From: Salinicola rhizosphaerae
Lineage (GTDB): Bacteria > Pseudomonadota > Gammaproteobacteria > Pseudomonadales > Halomonadaceae
Direction: 5' to 3'
Assembly: GCF_014652715.1 (NCBI RefSeq)
Contig: NZ_BMZI01000005.1
Span: 238,753 to 302,752, forward strand
Length of the DNA: 64,000 nt
Part shown: positions 7,977 through 17,384 of the stretch, in pieces
Numbering within the stretch: the stretch's first letter is position 1
Layout of the letters: each line of letters begins with the position of its first letter
Notes under the pieces: model-generated
Seen by the model: the letters and a program-made list of their open reading frames with translations, nothing else
Told to the model about the DNA's origin: nothing
The model's database searches: none
Program-made: the position numbers and the translations under genes

Positions 7977-9278
7977 GTGCTGACCCTCAGTCTGGTAACT
8001 CTATTTGCGCTGGCGCTTCTGCTCGGCGGCGGCGTGTGGATCGCCTTTGCCCTGTTGGGTACCGGCTGGATCGCCCTGACCGGCTTCTCCTCGTTCGAGG
8101 TCGGCCCGATTCTCGCCTCCGATTTCTGGGGCGCCAGCTACGGCTGGGATCTCACGGCCCTGCCGATGTTCGTGTGGATGGGCGAGATCCTGTTCCGCTC
8201 CGGCCTGGCCGACAACATGTTTCGGGCGCTGTCGCCCTGGCTCAACCGAATCCCAGGCCGGCTGCTGCACTCCAACATCATCGGCAGCGGCCTGTTCGCC
8301 GCGGTCTGCGGCTCTTCCGCCGCCACCTGCGCCACCGTCGGCAAGATGACGTTGCCTGAGCTCGAGCGTCGCGGCTACAGCGAGACGCTCGCCGTCGGCA
8401 CGCTGGCCAGCGCCTCGACACTCGGCCTGCTGATACCGCCCTCGATCATGATGATCGTCTACGGCGTGGTCACCGAGCAGTCCATCTCGCGTCTGTTCAT
8501 GGCCGGCATCGGCCCGGGACTGCTGCTGCTCGCGCTGTTCATGATCTATCTGGTGATCTGGTCGCTGACCGCGGGTCGTAACGGCGGCGCCGGGCACGCC
8601 GAGCCACCGACCTCGCTCGGCGAGAAGATCCGCAACAGCTGGCGTCTGGTGCCGCTTCTGATCCTGATCGGCGGTATTCTCGGCAGCATCTACGGTGGCG
8701 TGGCCTCGCCGACCGAGGCGGCGGCCGTCGGGGTCGTGCTGTCGATGCTGATGGCGCGTTTCAACGGCCATTTCGATAAGGCGATCTTTCTTGAATCGAT
8801 GTTCGCCGGGCTGCGCACTTCATGCATGATCGCCTTCATCATTGCCGGCGCCTCGTTTCTCTCCTCGGCGATGACGTTCACGCAGCTGCCCGACAACCTC
8901 GCCAACGCCATCGCGGCAATGGGTCTCTCGCCAACGGTTCTGCTGATCGTGCTGACACTGTTCCTGCTGGTGCTGGGGTGCTTTCTCGACGGCATCTCGA
9001 TGATCCTGCTGGTCACCTCGATCATCATGCCGCTGGTCAGCGCCGCCGGGATCGATCCCATCTGGTTCGGCATCTATCTGGTCATCGTCGTCGAGATCTC
9101 GCAGATCACCCCGCCGGTCGGCTTCAACCTGTTCGTCATCCAGGGGCTCACCGGCAAGAGCATCTTCACCATCGCCAAGGCAACGACGCCGTTCTTCCTG
9201 CTGATGCTCCTGGCCATCGCGCTGATGCGGGTCTTCCCGGAGATCGTGCTGTATCTGCCACAGGCGATGAACGGCTAG
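7977..9278 (+). CDS. TRAP transporter large permease (DctM)
   Basis: DctM (433 residues) is the large membrane subunit of the sodium-coupled TRAP system and belongs to the ion transporter superfamily. It is hydrophobic throughout, with family segments such as GSGLFAAVCGSSAATCATVG, LIPPSIMMIVYGVVTEQS, GVASPTEAAAVGV and EISQITPPVGFNLFVIQG. It starts with GTG 7977 after an AGAGAGGA ribosome site. It ends the operon and is followed by heptamer repeats and a bidirectional hairpin terminator. Confidence 0.94.
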   Translation: MLTLSLVTLFALALLLGGGVWIAFALLGTGWIALTGFSSFEVGPILASDFWGASYGWDLTALPMFVWMGEILFRSGLADNMFRALSPWLNRIPGRLLHSNIIGSGLFAAVCGSSAATCATVGKMTLPELERRGYSETLAVGTLASASTLGLLIPPSIMMIVYGVVTEQSISRLFMAGIGPGLLLLALFMIYLVIWSLTAGRNGGAGHAEPPTSLGEKIRNSWRLVPLLILIGGILGSIYGGVASPTEAAAVGVVLSMLMARFNGHFDKAIFLESMFAGLRTSCMIAFIIAGASFLSSAMTFTQLPDNLANAIAAMGLSPTVLLIVLTLFLLVLGCFLDGISMILLVTSIIMPLVSAAGIDPIWFGIYLVIVVEISQITPPVGFNLFVIQGLTGKSIFTIAKATTPFFLLMLLAIALMRVFPEIVLYLPQAMNG

Positions 9279-9284
9279 CGTCGA

Positions 9285-9305
9285 TAGCCGCGAGCCGCGA
9301 GCCGC
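9285..9305. repeat. Heptamer repeat GAGCCGC, about three copies
   Basis: Three head-to-tail copies of a 7-bp unit (AGCCGCG phase; the first and last imperfect) begin 7 bp after the dctM stop and precede the terminator. Confidence 0.6.
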
Positions 9306-9330
9306 GATGCTCAGCGTGATGTTCTTTACG

Positions 9331-9364
9331 AAAGAGGCCAGTGACGAATGTCGCTGGCCTCTTT
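9331..9364. terminator. Hairpin terminator after the TRAP operon, probably bidirectional
   Basis: A 15-bp stem (9331-9345 with 9350-9364, one G-U or A-C mispair) closes a GAAT loop. It reads AAAGAGGCCAGTGAC on the left and ends in CTCTTTCG on both strands. It lies between the convergent dctM and the galactose dehydrogenase-like gene and can serve both. Confidence 0.75.
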
Positions 9365-9427
9365 CGTCGCTCGTCGCTCGTCGCTCGTCGCTCGTCGCTC
9401 GTCGCTCGTCGCTCGTCGCTCGTCGCT
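9365..9427. repeat. Nine perfect copies of heptamer CGTCGCT
   Basis: Exactly nine uninterrupted copies of CGTCGCT fill 63 bp directly after the terminator stem and stop 6 bp before the stop codon of the minus-strand gene at 9433. There is no spacer, so it is not a CRISPR. Perfect short repeats of this kind are prone to copy-number change. Confidence 0.95.
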
Positions 9428-9432
9428 AAAGC

Positions 9433-10362
9433 CTATTCGACGAAGTCATCCACGGTATGCCGATAGCCCAGCGTGAGCGCGTCCGCGACATGCCGCAGTG
9501 GCGAGACATCGAGATCGCTCTGCCCTTGATGGATCAGATTGGCGAAGCGTTCATAGAGCCCGGCATACTCGGCATCTTCTTGCATGCCTTGCGACTGCCC
9601 GTCGATCAGCATCTCGCACCCGCCTCGGGTCAGCGTCAGCCGGCCGTCGTCGGTCTCGACGTGGATATCCCAGATCGGCGGCGTATCCGCCTGACGAAAA
9701 TCGAACTCGGCGTGGATCGGTACATTGACGCCATCGATGAAATCGAGTGAGGCCGCAATCGGCGTCTGGCAATTGCCCGGCACCTGAAGCTGGGCGTCGA
9801 CGAGGTAAAAAGGTCTCGGCAGAATGGCGGTCGCGATGGAGAGCGCGTTGATGCCGGGGTCGAAGACGCCCATGCCACCCGGCTGCCAGATCCACGCCTG
9901 ACCGGGATGCCAGACGCGCACGTCTTCTTTCCACTCGATGTCGACGCGCTGGATCTTGCGGGTGGTGAGCCAACGCCGCGCCTGCGCCACGTAAGGTGCG
10001 TGGCGTGAGTGCCAGGAAGCGAAAAGCGTTACCCCGCAGCGCTGCGCGTCTTCGCGAAGTATCTCGATCTCTGCCAGTGTCGCGCCCGGCGGCTTCTCGA
10101 GCATCACGTGCTTGCCATGCGCCATCGCCAGACGCGCCTGGGCGGTACGCACCGTGGCGGGCGTACAGAGCGAGACAGCGTCGATCTCGGGCCCCTCTTC
10201 GAGCAACGCCTCAAGGCTCTCGAAATTGGCAACGCCCGCGACCTCGGCGTTACGACTCGCCACCGCATCGAGCCGATATCCCGTGTGGCCCGCGATGGCC
10301 GGGTGATGCTGATCTCGTGCGATCTTGCCGTAGCCGACGATGGCGAGTCGAATGGTATCCAT
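9433..10362 (-). CDS. Gfo/Idh/MocA oxidoreductase, probable D-galactose 1-dehydrogenase
   Basis: This 309-residue NAD(P)-dependent enzyme has the N-terminal Rossmann motif IRLAIVGYGKIARDQHHPAI and the EKPPGAT signature near residue 92. The overall sequence resembles bacterial D-galactose 1-dehydrogenases of about 304 residues that oxidise galactose to galactonolactone. ATG 10362 fits this family start; the frame is open to 10413. It lies 53 bp after the symporter gene on the same strand, consistent with uptake and oxidation of a sugar. L-arabinose is an alternative substrate. Sugar specificity is inferred. Confidence 0.75.
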   Translation of the reverse strand: MDTIRLAIVGYGKIARDQHHPAIAGHTGYRLDAVASRNAEVAGVANFESLEALLEEGPEIDAVSLCTPATVRTAQARLAMAHGKHVMLEKPPGATLAEIEILREDAQRCGVTLFASWHSRHAPYVAQARRWLTTRKIQRVDIEWKEDVRVWHPGQAWIWQPGGMGVFDPGINALSIATAILPRPFYLVDAQLQVPGNCQTPIAASLDFIDGVNVPIHAEFDFRQADTPPIWDIHVETDDGRLTLTRGGCEMLIDGQSQGMQEDAEYAGLYERFANLIHQGQSDLDVSPLRHVADALTLGYRHTVDDFVE

Positions 10363-10414
10363 GGCGCGTTCCGGGCCTCCCTGAGAAATGACGCAAGCAG
10401 CGCGGCGCTTCACG

Positions 10415-11974
10415 TCACCGGAGTAGAAAGACGACGACCGCCGTGAGTGCCGCCACGATCGCGATGCCGATCATGACATCCCGCGGTACCCGCTCCAATC
10501 CCTCTTTCGCCATGACCGCGATTCGCGCGTCCTGGCTCGCTGGCCGATCGCTCGTTCCGAGCCGCGTCATCCAGAACCAGGTTGCGAGCGCCGTAGCCGC
10601 GCAGAGGATACCGCCGATGATGGTGAAGTGAATCGGCACCAGTCCGGTTTCCACCAGTACGAAAAGGATCGCGCTGAGCACGTGCCCGGTGGCAAGCCCG
10701 CGCAGGGCCGCGGAGGACCCCAGCGACTTGACCCAGAGCCCCATCAGGAAGGTGGCGACAAGCGGCGAAGCCACGAAAGCGAAAACCTGCTGCAGATAGG
10801 CCCAGAGCCCCGAGAAATACTGGATCATCGGCCCCCAGGAAGCCGCGACCGCCGCCAGGATGAAGGTGCAGACGCGTCCCCACTTGGCCAGCTGGGCATC
10901 GGTGAGCTGGGGCCGAACCGGCTTGATGAAGTCGAGTGTCAACAGCGTCGCCGAGGAGTTGAGCGTTGATGACAGCGTCGACATCAGCGCGGCGATCAGC
11001 CCGGCGAGAATCAGCCCGGTGAGCCCGGTCGGCGTGAACTCCTGGACCATTCGCGGATAGACCTGATCGGGGTGTTCGAGCCCTGGCAGCAGCGGTACGA
11101 CCATGGCGCCGGGAATGGTCATGATGAAGATCGGCAGCAGTTTGAGGGCGGCAGCGAATACCGAGGCGCGACCGGCGGCACGGATGTCGCGGGCGCCAAG
11201 CAGGCGCTGGACCACGTACTGGTTCATCGTCCAGTAATAGAAGCCGACGATCGGCACACCGGTAATCAGTCCGAGCCAGGGCACGCTGGGGTCATCCAGC
11301 GGCCGGATCAGCGAAAGCTTCTCCGGACTGACTTCGTCGAGTACGCGCGACCAGCTGTAGTCGAAATGCCCGAAGATGATCCAAGTCATCGCAGCCGACC
11401 CGCCGATCAATACGCAGGCCTGGATGACATCGGTGTAGACCACTGCCCGCAACCCCCCGACGGCGGTATAGATGCTGGTGAACAGCGCCAGCAGCGCGCA
11501 GACCTCCCAGAGATTGGTGCCTGGAATGAAGGTCGTCACGATCAGGCCACCGGCGTAGAGCGTGCCGGCGGTATCCAAAATGATCGACAAGAACAGCGTG
11601 ATGACCGAGAGATACTTGCGCAGGCGGGAGTCGAAGCGCCGCTCCATCAGCTCGGGCATGGTGGTGATGCGTGCTCGCATCAGCACCGGCAGCACGAAGA
11701 TGGCGGTAAACATCAGCACGACGCCGGCCATCCACTCGTAGTTGGCCGCCGAAATACCGTACTGGTAGGCCGCTCCCGGCAGCCCGATCAAGGTGTCCGA
11801 GGAGATGTTGGAGGCAAACAGCGAGAAGCCGATCGCCATCGGCCCCAGCGTGCGCCCCGCGAGGAACAGCTCATCCGGCGTGGTCTTGCCGCGCGCCGTC
11901 TTGAAACCGATGAATGTGACGACCAGAAAGTATGCCGCGATGACGGCAAAGTCCCAGAATTGAAGATCTTCCAT
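10415..11974 (-). CDS. Sodium:solute symporter (SSS/SGLT family)
   Basis: This inner-membrane Na+-coupled symporter has 519 residues and about 13-14 helices. Family motifs include the opening FWDFAVIAAYFLVVTFIGFKTA, FLAGRTLGP, LFASNISSDTLIGLPGAAY, and YYWTMNQYVVQRLLGARDI, which resembles sugar carriers of the vSGLT type. ATG 11974 follows AGGA. The dehydrogenase gene downstream suggests galactose or a related sugar as the substrate. The substrate cannot be read from the sequence. Confidence 0.88.
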   Translation of the reverse strand: MEDLQFWDFAVIAAYFLVVTFIGFKTARGKTTPDELFLAGRTLGPMAIGFSLFASNISSDTLIGLPGAAYQYGISAANYEWMAGVVLMFTAIFVLPVLMRARITTMPELMERRFDSRLRKYLSVITLFLSIILDTAGTLYAGGLIVTTFIPGTNLWEVCALLALFTSIYTAVGGLRAVVYTDVIQACVLIGGSAAMTWIIFGHFDYSWSRVLDEVSPEKLSLIRPLDDPSVPWLGLITGVPIVGFYYWTMNQYVVQRLLGARDIRAAGRASVFAAALKLLPIFIMTIPGAMVVPLLPGLEHPDQVYPRMVQEFTPTGLTGLILAGLIAALMSTLSSTLNSSATLLTLDFIKPVRPQLTDAQLAKWGRVCTFILAAVAASWGPMIQYFSGLWAYLQQVFAFVASPLVATFLMGLWVKSLGSSAALRGLATGHVLSAILFVLVETGLVPIHFTIIGGILCAATALATWFWMTRLGTSDRPASQDARIAVMAKEGLERVPRDVMIGIAIVAALTAVVVFLLR

Positions 11975-12231
11975 GAGTCCTGCTCGCTCCGAGCGAATGA
12001 TTGTTATATCGAGTGCCGCGCCACCGTGGAGTGGGATGCCGGTTACTCGCTGGTCTTCGATATACTCAAGGTTAGCCAGCGTCGGAACGGAATTCCATTT
12101 CATGACAGCGAGTTGCGTCTGACAAACGCTTGACGAAAGACGCGACAAGCCGGCTAACCCGCTCTATTCGCACCGAAAACGCAAGTGCGTGGCGATAGGC
12201 AAGACCAAGACTAAAGTGCAAGATCAGCCGC

Positions 12232-12261
12232 CGACTGACGGCCGGAAAATCGCGTCAGTCG
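12232..12261. other. Hairpin over the mtgA stop codon
   Basis: CGACTGACG (12232-12240) pairs perfectly with CGTCAGTCG (12253-12261), with a 12-nt loop. The mtgA TGA lies in the right arm. No T tract follows in the mtgA direction, so it may be a transcript-end structure rather than a classical terminator. Confidence 0.4.
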
Positions 12262-12962
12262 AGCTTTTCGAGGAACGCGGCACCACCCAGGTTACGCATC
12301 TGGCGCTCGATCCACGCCGCGCGCTGCTGAACGTGGGCCGAGGGGTGCGAAGCGCTCCAGCCTCGCGGATTGGGCAGAATGGCAGCAAGGCGCGCAGCCT
12401 GGGACGGACTCAGATTCGCTGCCGACACCCCGAAGTAGTGCTGCGCCGCCGCCTCCAGGCCGAACACGCCGGTATCCCACTCGGCAATGTTGAGATAGGC
12501 CTCGAGAATGCGCTGCTTGGACCAGAACGTCTCGATCAGAATCGTGAACCATGCTTCGAGCCCCTTGCGAATCCAGCTGCGGCCGGTCCAGAGAAACAGG
12601 TTGCGAGCGGTCTGCTGACTGATCGTGCTGGCGCCACGCAGGCCACCGCCGTCGGACCAGTTGGCCAACGAGCGCTTGATCTGCGCGACATCGAATCCCC
12701 AATGCTCCGGAAAGCGCTGGTCCTCGCCCGCCATAACGGCCACCTTGGCGTTGTCCGATAGTCGGGACCAGGGCTCCCAATGCTGATCGATCGTCAGGTT
12801 CTCGCCCTGCATCCACGAGCCCACCTTGCGCTCGACCATGACCATCGAACCGAACAGCGGCACGAAGCGAAAAATCAGCACGAACAGGACGGAGAGTCCG
12901 ACGAAGGCAGCGATGACGATCAACAAGTAGCGCAACAGCGTGCGCGGCCAGCCGGACTGCAT
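12255..12962 (-). CDS. mtgA: Monofunctional peptidoglycan glycosyltransferase MtgA
   Basis: MtgA polymerises lipid II into glycan strands at the inner membrane. The protein (235 residues) has one N-terminal anchor (LLRYLLIVIAAFVGLSVLFV) and a GT51 domain. The catalytic glutamate is in AGEDQRFPEHWGFD, followed by RGASTISQQTARNLFLW and SKQRILEAYLNIAEW. It lacks a transpeptidase domain, as expected for MtgA. The start is uncertain: ATG 12962 is preferred, and a GTG at 12992 would add ten residues. Neither has a good ribosome site. Confidence 0.93.
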   Translation of the reverse strand: MQSGWPRTLLRYLLIVIAAFVGLSVLFVLIFRFVPLFGSMVMVERKVGSWMQGENLTIDQHWEPWSRLSDNAKVAVMAGEDQRFPEHWGFDVAQIKRSLANWSDGGGLRGASTISQQTARNLFLWTGRSWIRKGLEAWFTILIETFWSKQRILEAYLNIAEWDTGVFGLEAAAQHYFGVSAANLSPSQAARLAAILPNPRGWSASHPSAHVQQRAAWIERQMRNLGGAAFLEKLD

Positions 12963-13092
12963 GAATAAGCGCTCACGTTTGAGGAAGTGCACGTCAGTAT
13001 AACAAGCCGCCGCTGGCCCGGGGGGCCACCAGCCGTTACGGTGGGGCGCCGGGCATCGGCCAGTCCGCTATCAGCCAAGGAGCCTCTCCCGC

Positions 13093-13929
13093 ATGTCGAT
13101 CGACGATTTCATCGCGCGCCTCAGCATCCTCGACGAACAGGCGTCAGCTCCACTCGACGCACGCCGACGCCGCTACGAAGCGCTGCATCAGCATCACCGC
13201 CCCGCTGACCCACCCGGAATGCGCGTCGAGGATACCCAGATCGCCGGCGTCGGCATTCGCCGCTTCATGCCGCCAAGCGTGAAGCCCGGCCCAGTCGTCT
13301 ATCTTCACGGCGGCGGGTGGAATCTCGGCTCCGTGCAGAGCCATCACGGTATTACCGCCAATCTGGCATCACGTTTGTCGCGCGAGGTGATCAGCGTGGA
13401 GTACCGCCTGCTGCCGGAGGCGAGCTACGCCGAAGCACTGGCCGACTGCGTGACGGTGGTCGAGGCCACCGGGCCGGTCGCGCTCGGCGGTGACAGCGCC
13501 GGCGGGAGACTGGCGATCGATGTCGCCGCCACGACGGACTGGCCCGGCGTGCTCGGGCTCATCTATCCGGTCGTCGGCACGCCGACACTCGCGACGCTGG
13601 GCGAGGATGCCCCGCTACTGACGCGCGCGGATGTCCTCTCGCTGTGGCAGATGGCCAATCAGGGGACGACCATCGACCGGGGTCCGATGCCAGCGGTTGA
13701 CCCGCACCGCCCGCCGGCCGAGATCATCGAGGCCCTTGCCGTCGAGCGCGATCCGCTGACCCGCCCGCTGGAAAACGCCATTGAGCAGTGGCGCGCGGCG
13801 GGTGCCAGGGTGGGTTATCGCTGCGCCCCGGACATGGTCCACTCGGCGCTGCACGGCCATGCCGAACTCGAACCCATGAAAAACGCCTGGCAGCAGTTTT
13901 GCCAGGCGCTGGATCGGCGCTTGGGTTAA
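13093..13929 (+). CDS. Alpha/beta hydrolase, HSL (family IV) esterase type
   Basis: This 278-residue hydrolase carries the HGGGW oxyanion-hole motif (residues 72-76), the nucleophile elbow GGDSAGG (Ser135) and a C-terminal HSALHGH histidine. Together these define the hormone-sensitive-lipase-like esterases. AAGGAG precedes ATG 13093. There is no signal peptide, so it is cytoplasmic. The substrate is unknown. Its last 45 bp encode, on the other strand, a complete hairpin terminator for the convergent gene, and its stop lies in the first unit of a 15-bp tandem repeat. Confidence 0.88.
   Translation: MSIDDFIARLSILDEQASAPLDARRRRYEALHQHHRPADPPGMRVEDTQIAGVGIRRFMPPSVKPGPVVYLHGGGWNLGSVQSHHGITANLASRLSREVISVEYRLLPEASYAEALADCVTVVEATGPVALGGDSAGGRLAIDVAATTDWPGVLGLIYPVVGTPTLATLGEDAPLLTRADVLSLWQMANQGTTIDRGPMPAVDPHRPPAEIIEALAVERDPLTRPLENAIEQWRAAGARVGYRCAPDMVHSALHGHAELEPMKNAWQQFCQALDRRLG
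13879..13908 (-). terminator. Intrinsic terminator of the betaine-type binding protein gene, inside the convergent CDS
   Basis: Read on the minus strand, CGCCTGGC (13908-13901) and GCCAGGCG (13891-13884) form a perfect 8-bp stem with a 9-nt loop, followed at once by five T (13883-13879). This is a standard intrinsic terminator. It lies about 90 bp past the stop at 13998, within the coding sequence of the esterase. Confidence 0.8.
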
Positions 13930-13969
13930 CGATACTTGCGTTAGCGGTACTTACGTTAGCGGCACTTGA
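13925..13969. repeat. Three 15-bp tandem repeats starting at a stop codon
   Basis: Units GTTAACGATACTTGC, GTTAGCGGTACTTAC and GTTAGCGGCACTTGA follow each other exactly every 15 bp. The first unit contains the TAA stop of the esterase gene. The array lies between two convergent genes. Confidence 0.85.
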
Positions 13970-13997
13970 GCCAGTGATGTTCGAAATGACGAGCAGG

Positions 13998-14936
13998 TCA
14001 GCTATCCAGCTCGGCCTTGACCGCGTCGATGGCGGGCTTGCCCGCTTTCGTCTTCACGCCGTCGAGCCACTGCGCCACGGTGTCCATATGGCCGGCGATC
14101 CACTCCTGCGCGACCTCGTCTGCCGGTCGCTCTTCGTGACTGTACTCGTAGACCCAGTCGTTCTGGTCATCGATCGAGACCTGGTACTGGGAGAGGAAAC
14201 GGTAGAGGTTGGCATCCGCCTTCTCTAGCGAGGCCGGCACGACCGTCCAGACCGTGCTCTGGATCTGCGCCACGCCGCTGTCGTCGGCGTCCTTCAAATA
14301 GTAGAGGTCGTAGCTGACGTTCATCCAGTGGGGTTCCCAACCGACGAACGTGACCCACTCGTGGCTCGAGATTTTCTGATCGGCGTAGGCAAGCATCGCC
14401 GAAGTGGAGCTCTCGCGCAGTTGCCAATCGCCGAGACCGGCCTTGTCATGATCGATCGCGGCGAGAATGGCATCGTTGATGCCAGTGCCGGCTTCGATAC
14501 CCTGAATCTCGCCCTGGAAGCGATCCTTGTAGCGTTCCAGATCGGCAACGCTGTCGACACCCGCCTCGTGCACGTACTGCGGCACCACCAGGCCCGAATT
14601 GGCATCGCTGATGTTCTTGGCCACCTTGGCGACCTTGCCGTCGGCGACCAGCGGGTCGATCATCTCCTGCTCGATCGGATACCAACCGCCGAGATAGACA
14701 TCGAGATCATCGCTAGCCAGGCCGTTGAGAATGACGCCGACCGCCAGCTCGCTCTGCCGGGTCTGATATCCCATGGCCTGCAGTAGCTCCGAAGCGATTT
14801 CGGATTTCACCGTGACACCCGGCCAGGGCGGCACGCCGAAGCGCACCGTGTCGAGATCCGCCTGCGCGGAACCCGCGGCAAGCAGGGCGAGCGGCAGCGT
14901 ACCCAGCACGTGTCGTTTGAAACGCGAATGATCCAT
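13998..14936 (-). CDS. Betaine/choline-type ABC transporter substrate-binding protein (OpuAC family)
   Basis: This 312-residue periplasmic binding protein has a signal peptide (cleavage near AQA, residue 26) and an OpuAC-type domain. FGVPPWPGVTVKSEIASELL opens the domain; conserved aromatic residues (GGWYP, FVGWEPHWMN) resemble the cages that hold quaternary amines. AGGAG lies 6 bp before the ATG. No permease or ATPase gene is adjacent, so it is an orphan that must use a transporter encoded elsewhere. Glycine betaine, choline or carnitine are possible ligands. A palindrome lies 64 bp upstream. Confidence 0.85.
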   Translation of the reverse strand: MDHSRFKRHVLGTLPLALLAAGSAQADLDTVRFGVPPWPGVTVKSEIASELLQAMGYQTRQSELAVGVILNGLASDDLDVYLGGWYPIEQEMIDPLVADGKVAKVAKNISDANSGLVVPQYVHEAGVDSVADLERYKDRFQGEIQGIEAGTGINDAILAAIDHDKAGLGDWQLRESSTSAMLAYADQKISSHEWVTFVGWEPHWMNVSYDLYYLKDADDSGVAQIQSTVWTVVPASLEKADANLYRFLSQYQVSIDDQNDWVYEYSHEERPADEVAQEWIAGHMDTVAQWLDGVKTKAGKPAIDAVKAELDS

Positions 14937-14999
14937 ATCGAGCTCCTGAGTTGTTATGGGAATGATCCTCCCCTACTCTGCCCGATGTCTGTTCTGTTA

Positions 15000-15011
15000 C
15001 TTGACGTCAAG
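15000..15011. promoter_or_regulatory. 12-bp perfect palindrome CTTGACGTCAAG
   Basis: A perfect palindrome lies 64 bp upstream of the binding-protein start and about 115 bp past the fghA stop. It is a candidate operator for the binding-protein gene. It also contains a TTGACG hexamer, but no -10 at the right distance was seen. Confidence 0.4.
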
Positions 15012-15066
15012 CGCCAGATAATCGCCCTACAGCGACACCACCGTGGAAACAGGTGCCTCTCAACGC

Positions 15067-15095
15067 GCCACGGCCGAGCATGGCTCGACCGTGGC
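15067..15095. terminator. Strong hairpin after fghA
   Basis: GCCACGG (15067-15073) pairs with CCGTGGC (15089-15095), and inside this CGAGC pairs with GCTCG, with one C-A mismatch and an ATG loop. It lies 33 bp past the fghA stop. No T tract follows, so termination by this element alone is uncertain. Confidence 0.45.
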
Positions 15096-15127
15096 GGCGT
15101 GGGTCCCCCGATGATGGCAGCGGCGCA

Positions 15128-15985
15128 CTAACGTTTCGAGTAAAGCCGCTCGGCGTGATAACGCAGATGTTCGTCGATAAAGCTGGCGATGAAGAAGTAG
15201 CTGTGGTCGTAGCCCGGATGACGACGCAGCGTCAGCGGATGGTCGTGTTCCTCGCAGACCGCTTCCAGTCGCTCCGGCTTGAGCTGCTCCTCGAGGAAGT
15301 TGTCCGCCTCGCCCTGATCGATGAACAGTGGCTGGCGCGACGAGCCTTTGGCGACCAGCTCGCACGCATCGTACTGGGTGCGCAGCCCGACATCGTCGCC
15401 AAGATAGTTTTCAAACGCCTTCTGCCCCCAGGGCACCTGGGTCGGATTGACGATCGGCGCAAACGCCGAGACCGCCGCATACCGCCCTGGCTGACGCAGC
15501 GCCAGTACCAGTGCGCCATGTCCGCCCATGGAGTGACCGCTGATCGACTCGCGGCCGTTGACCGGGAAATGCAGACGCACCACCGAGGGCAGCTCTTCGG
15601 TGACGTAGTCGTACATGCGGTAGTGGCGCGACCAGGGCTCGCGCTTGGCGTTGAGATAGAAACCCGCGCCGGAGCCGAAATCGTAGCTCTCGTGTTCGCC
15701 CGGCAGATCCAGGCCGCGCGGGCTGGTATCCGGGCAGACGATGGCAACACCCAGCTCGGCGGCGGTCTTGAGCGCGCCGGCCTTCTGCATGAAATTCTCG
15801 TCATTGCAGGTCAGCCCGGAGAGCCACCACATCAGCGGTACACGGCCCTCTTCGGCCTGCGGCGGCAGATAGATCGCGAAGATCATGTCGCAATCCAGCG
15901 CTCGGGAGTAATGCTTGTAGCGCTTGACCCAGCCACCGAAACTCTTGGTGGCCGAGACCAGCTCCAACTGCTCGCTCATCGACAT
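15128..15985 (-). CDS. fghA: S-formylglutathione hydrolase
   Basis: FghA (285 residues) hydrolyses S-formylglutathione to formate and glutathione, the second step of glutathione-dependent formaldehyde oxidation. It is an esterase-D type alpha/beta hydrolase. The nucleophile is Ser152 in SGHSMGGHGAL, the acid lies in FIDQGEADNF and the histidine in HPGYDHSYFF. LSGLTCNDENFMQKAG is a family hallmark. AGGAG lies before ATG 15985. It follows frmA on the same strand, separated by a repeat-filled 171-bp gap. Confidence 0.95.
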   Translation of the reverse strand: MSMSEQLELVSATKSFGGWVKRYKHYSRALDCDMIFAIYLPPQAEEGRVPLMWWLSGLTCNDENFMQKAGALKTAAELGVAIVCPDTSPRGLDLPGEHESYDFGSGAGFYLNAKREPWSRHYRMYDYVTEELPSVVRLHFPVNGRESISGHSMGGHGALVLALRQPGRYAAVSAFAPIVNPTQVPWGQKAFENYLGDDVGLRTQYDACELVAKGSSRQPLFIDQGEADNFLEEQLKPERLEAVCEEHDHPLTLRRHPGYDHSYFFIASFIDEHLRYHAERLYSKR

Positions 15986-16035
15986 GGTTCTCTCCTGACT
16001 GTGCCGGCGGTATCACCGCCGGCAGATTCGCCGCA

Positions 16036-17278
<1,243 letters not shown>

Positions 17279-17384
17279 TCAGAGTGACTGGGGCTCGCTC
17301 ACCAGGGGGCGTGATGCCGGACCTAGCATGGCGGTCGGTTTTGGTTCAGTCTAGACAATCACTCAAAGGCAATAAACCAGGCAA

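Noticed and set aside
9365-9427. CRISPR-like array
   Set aside because: The units are seven bases with no spacers and no cas genes nearby; it is a simple tandem repeat.
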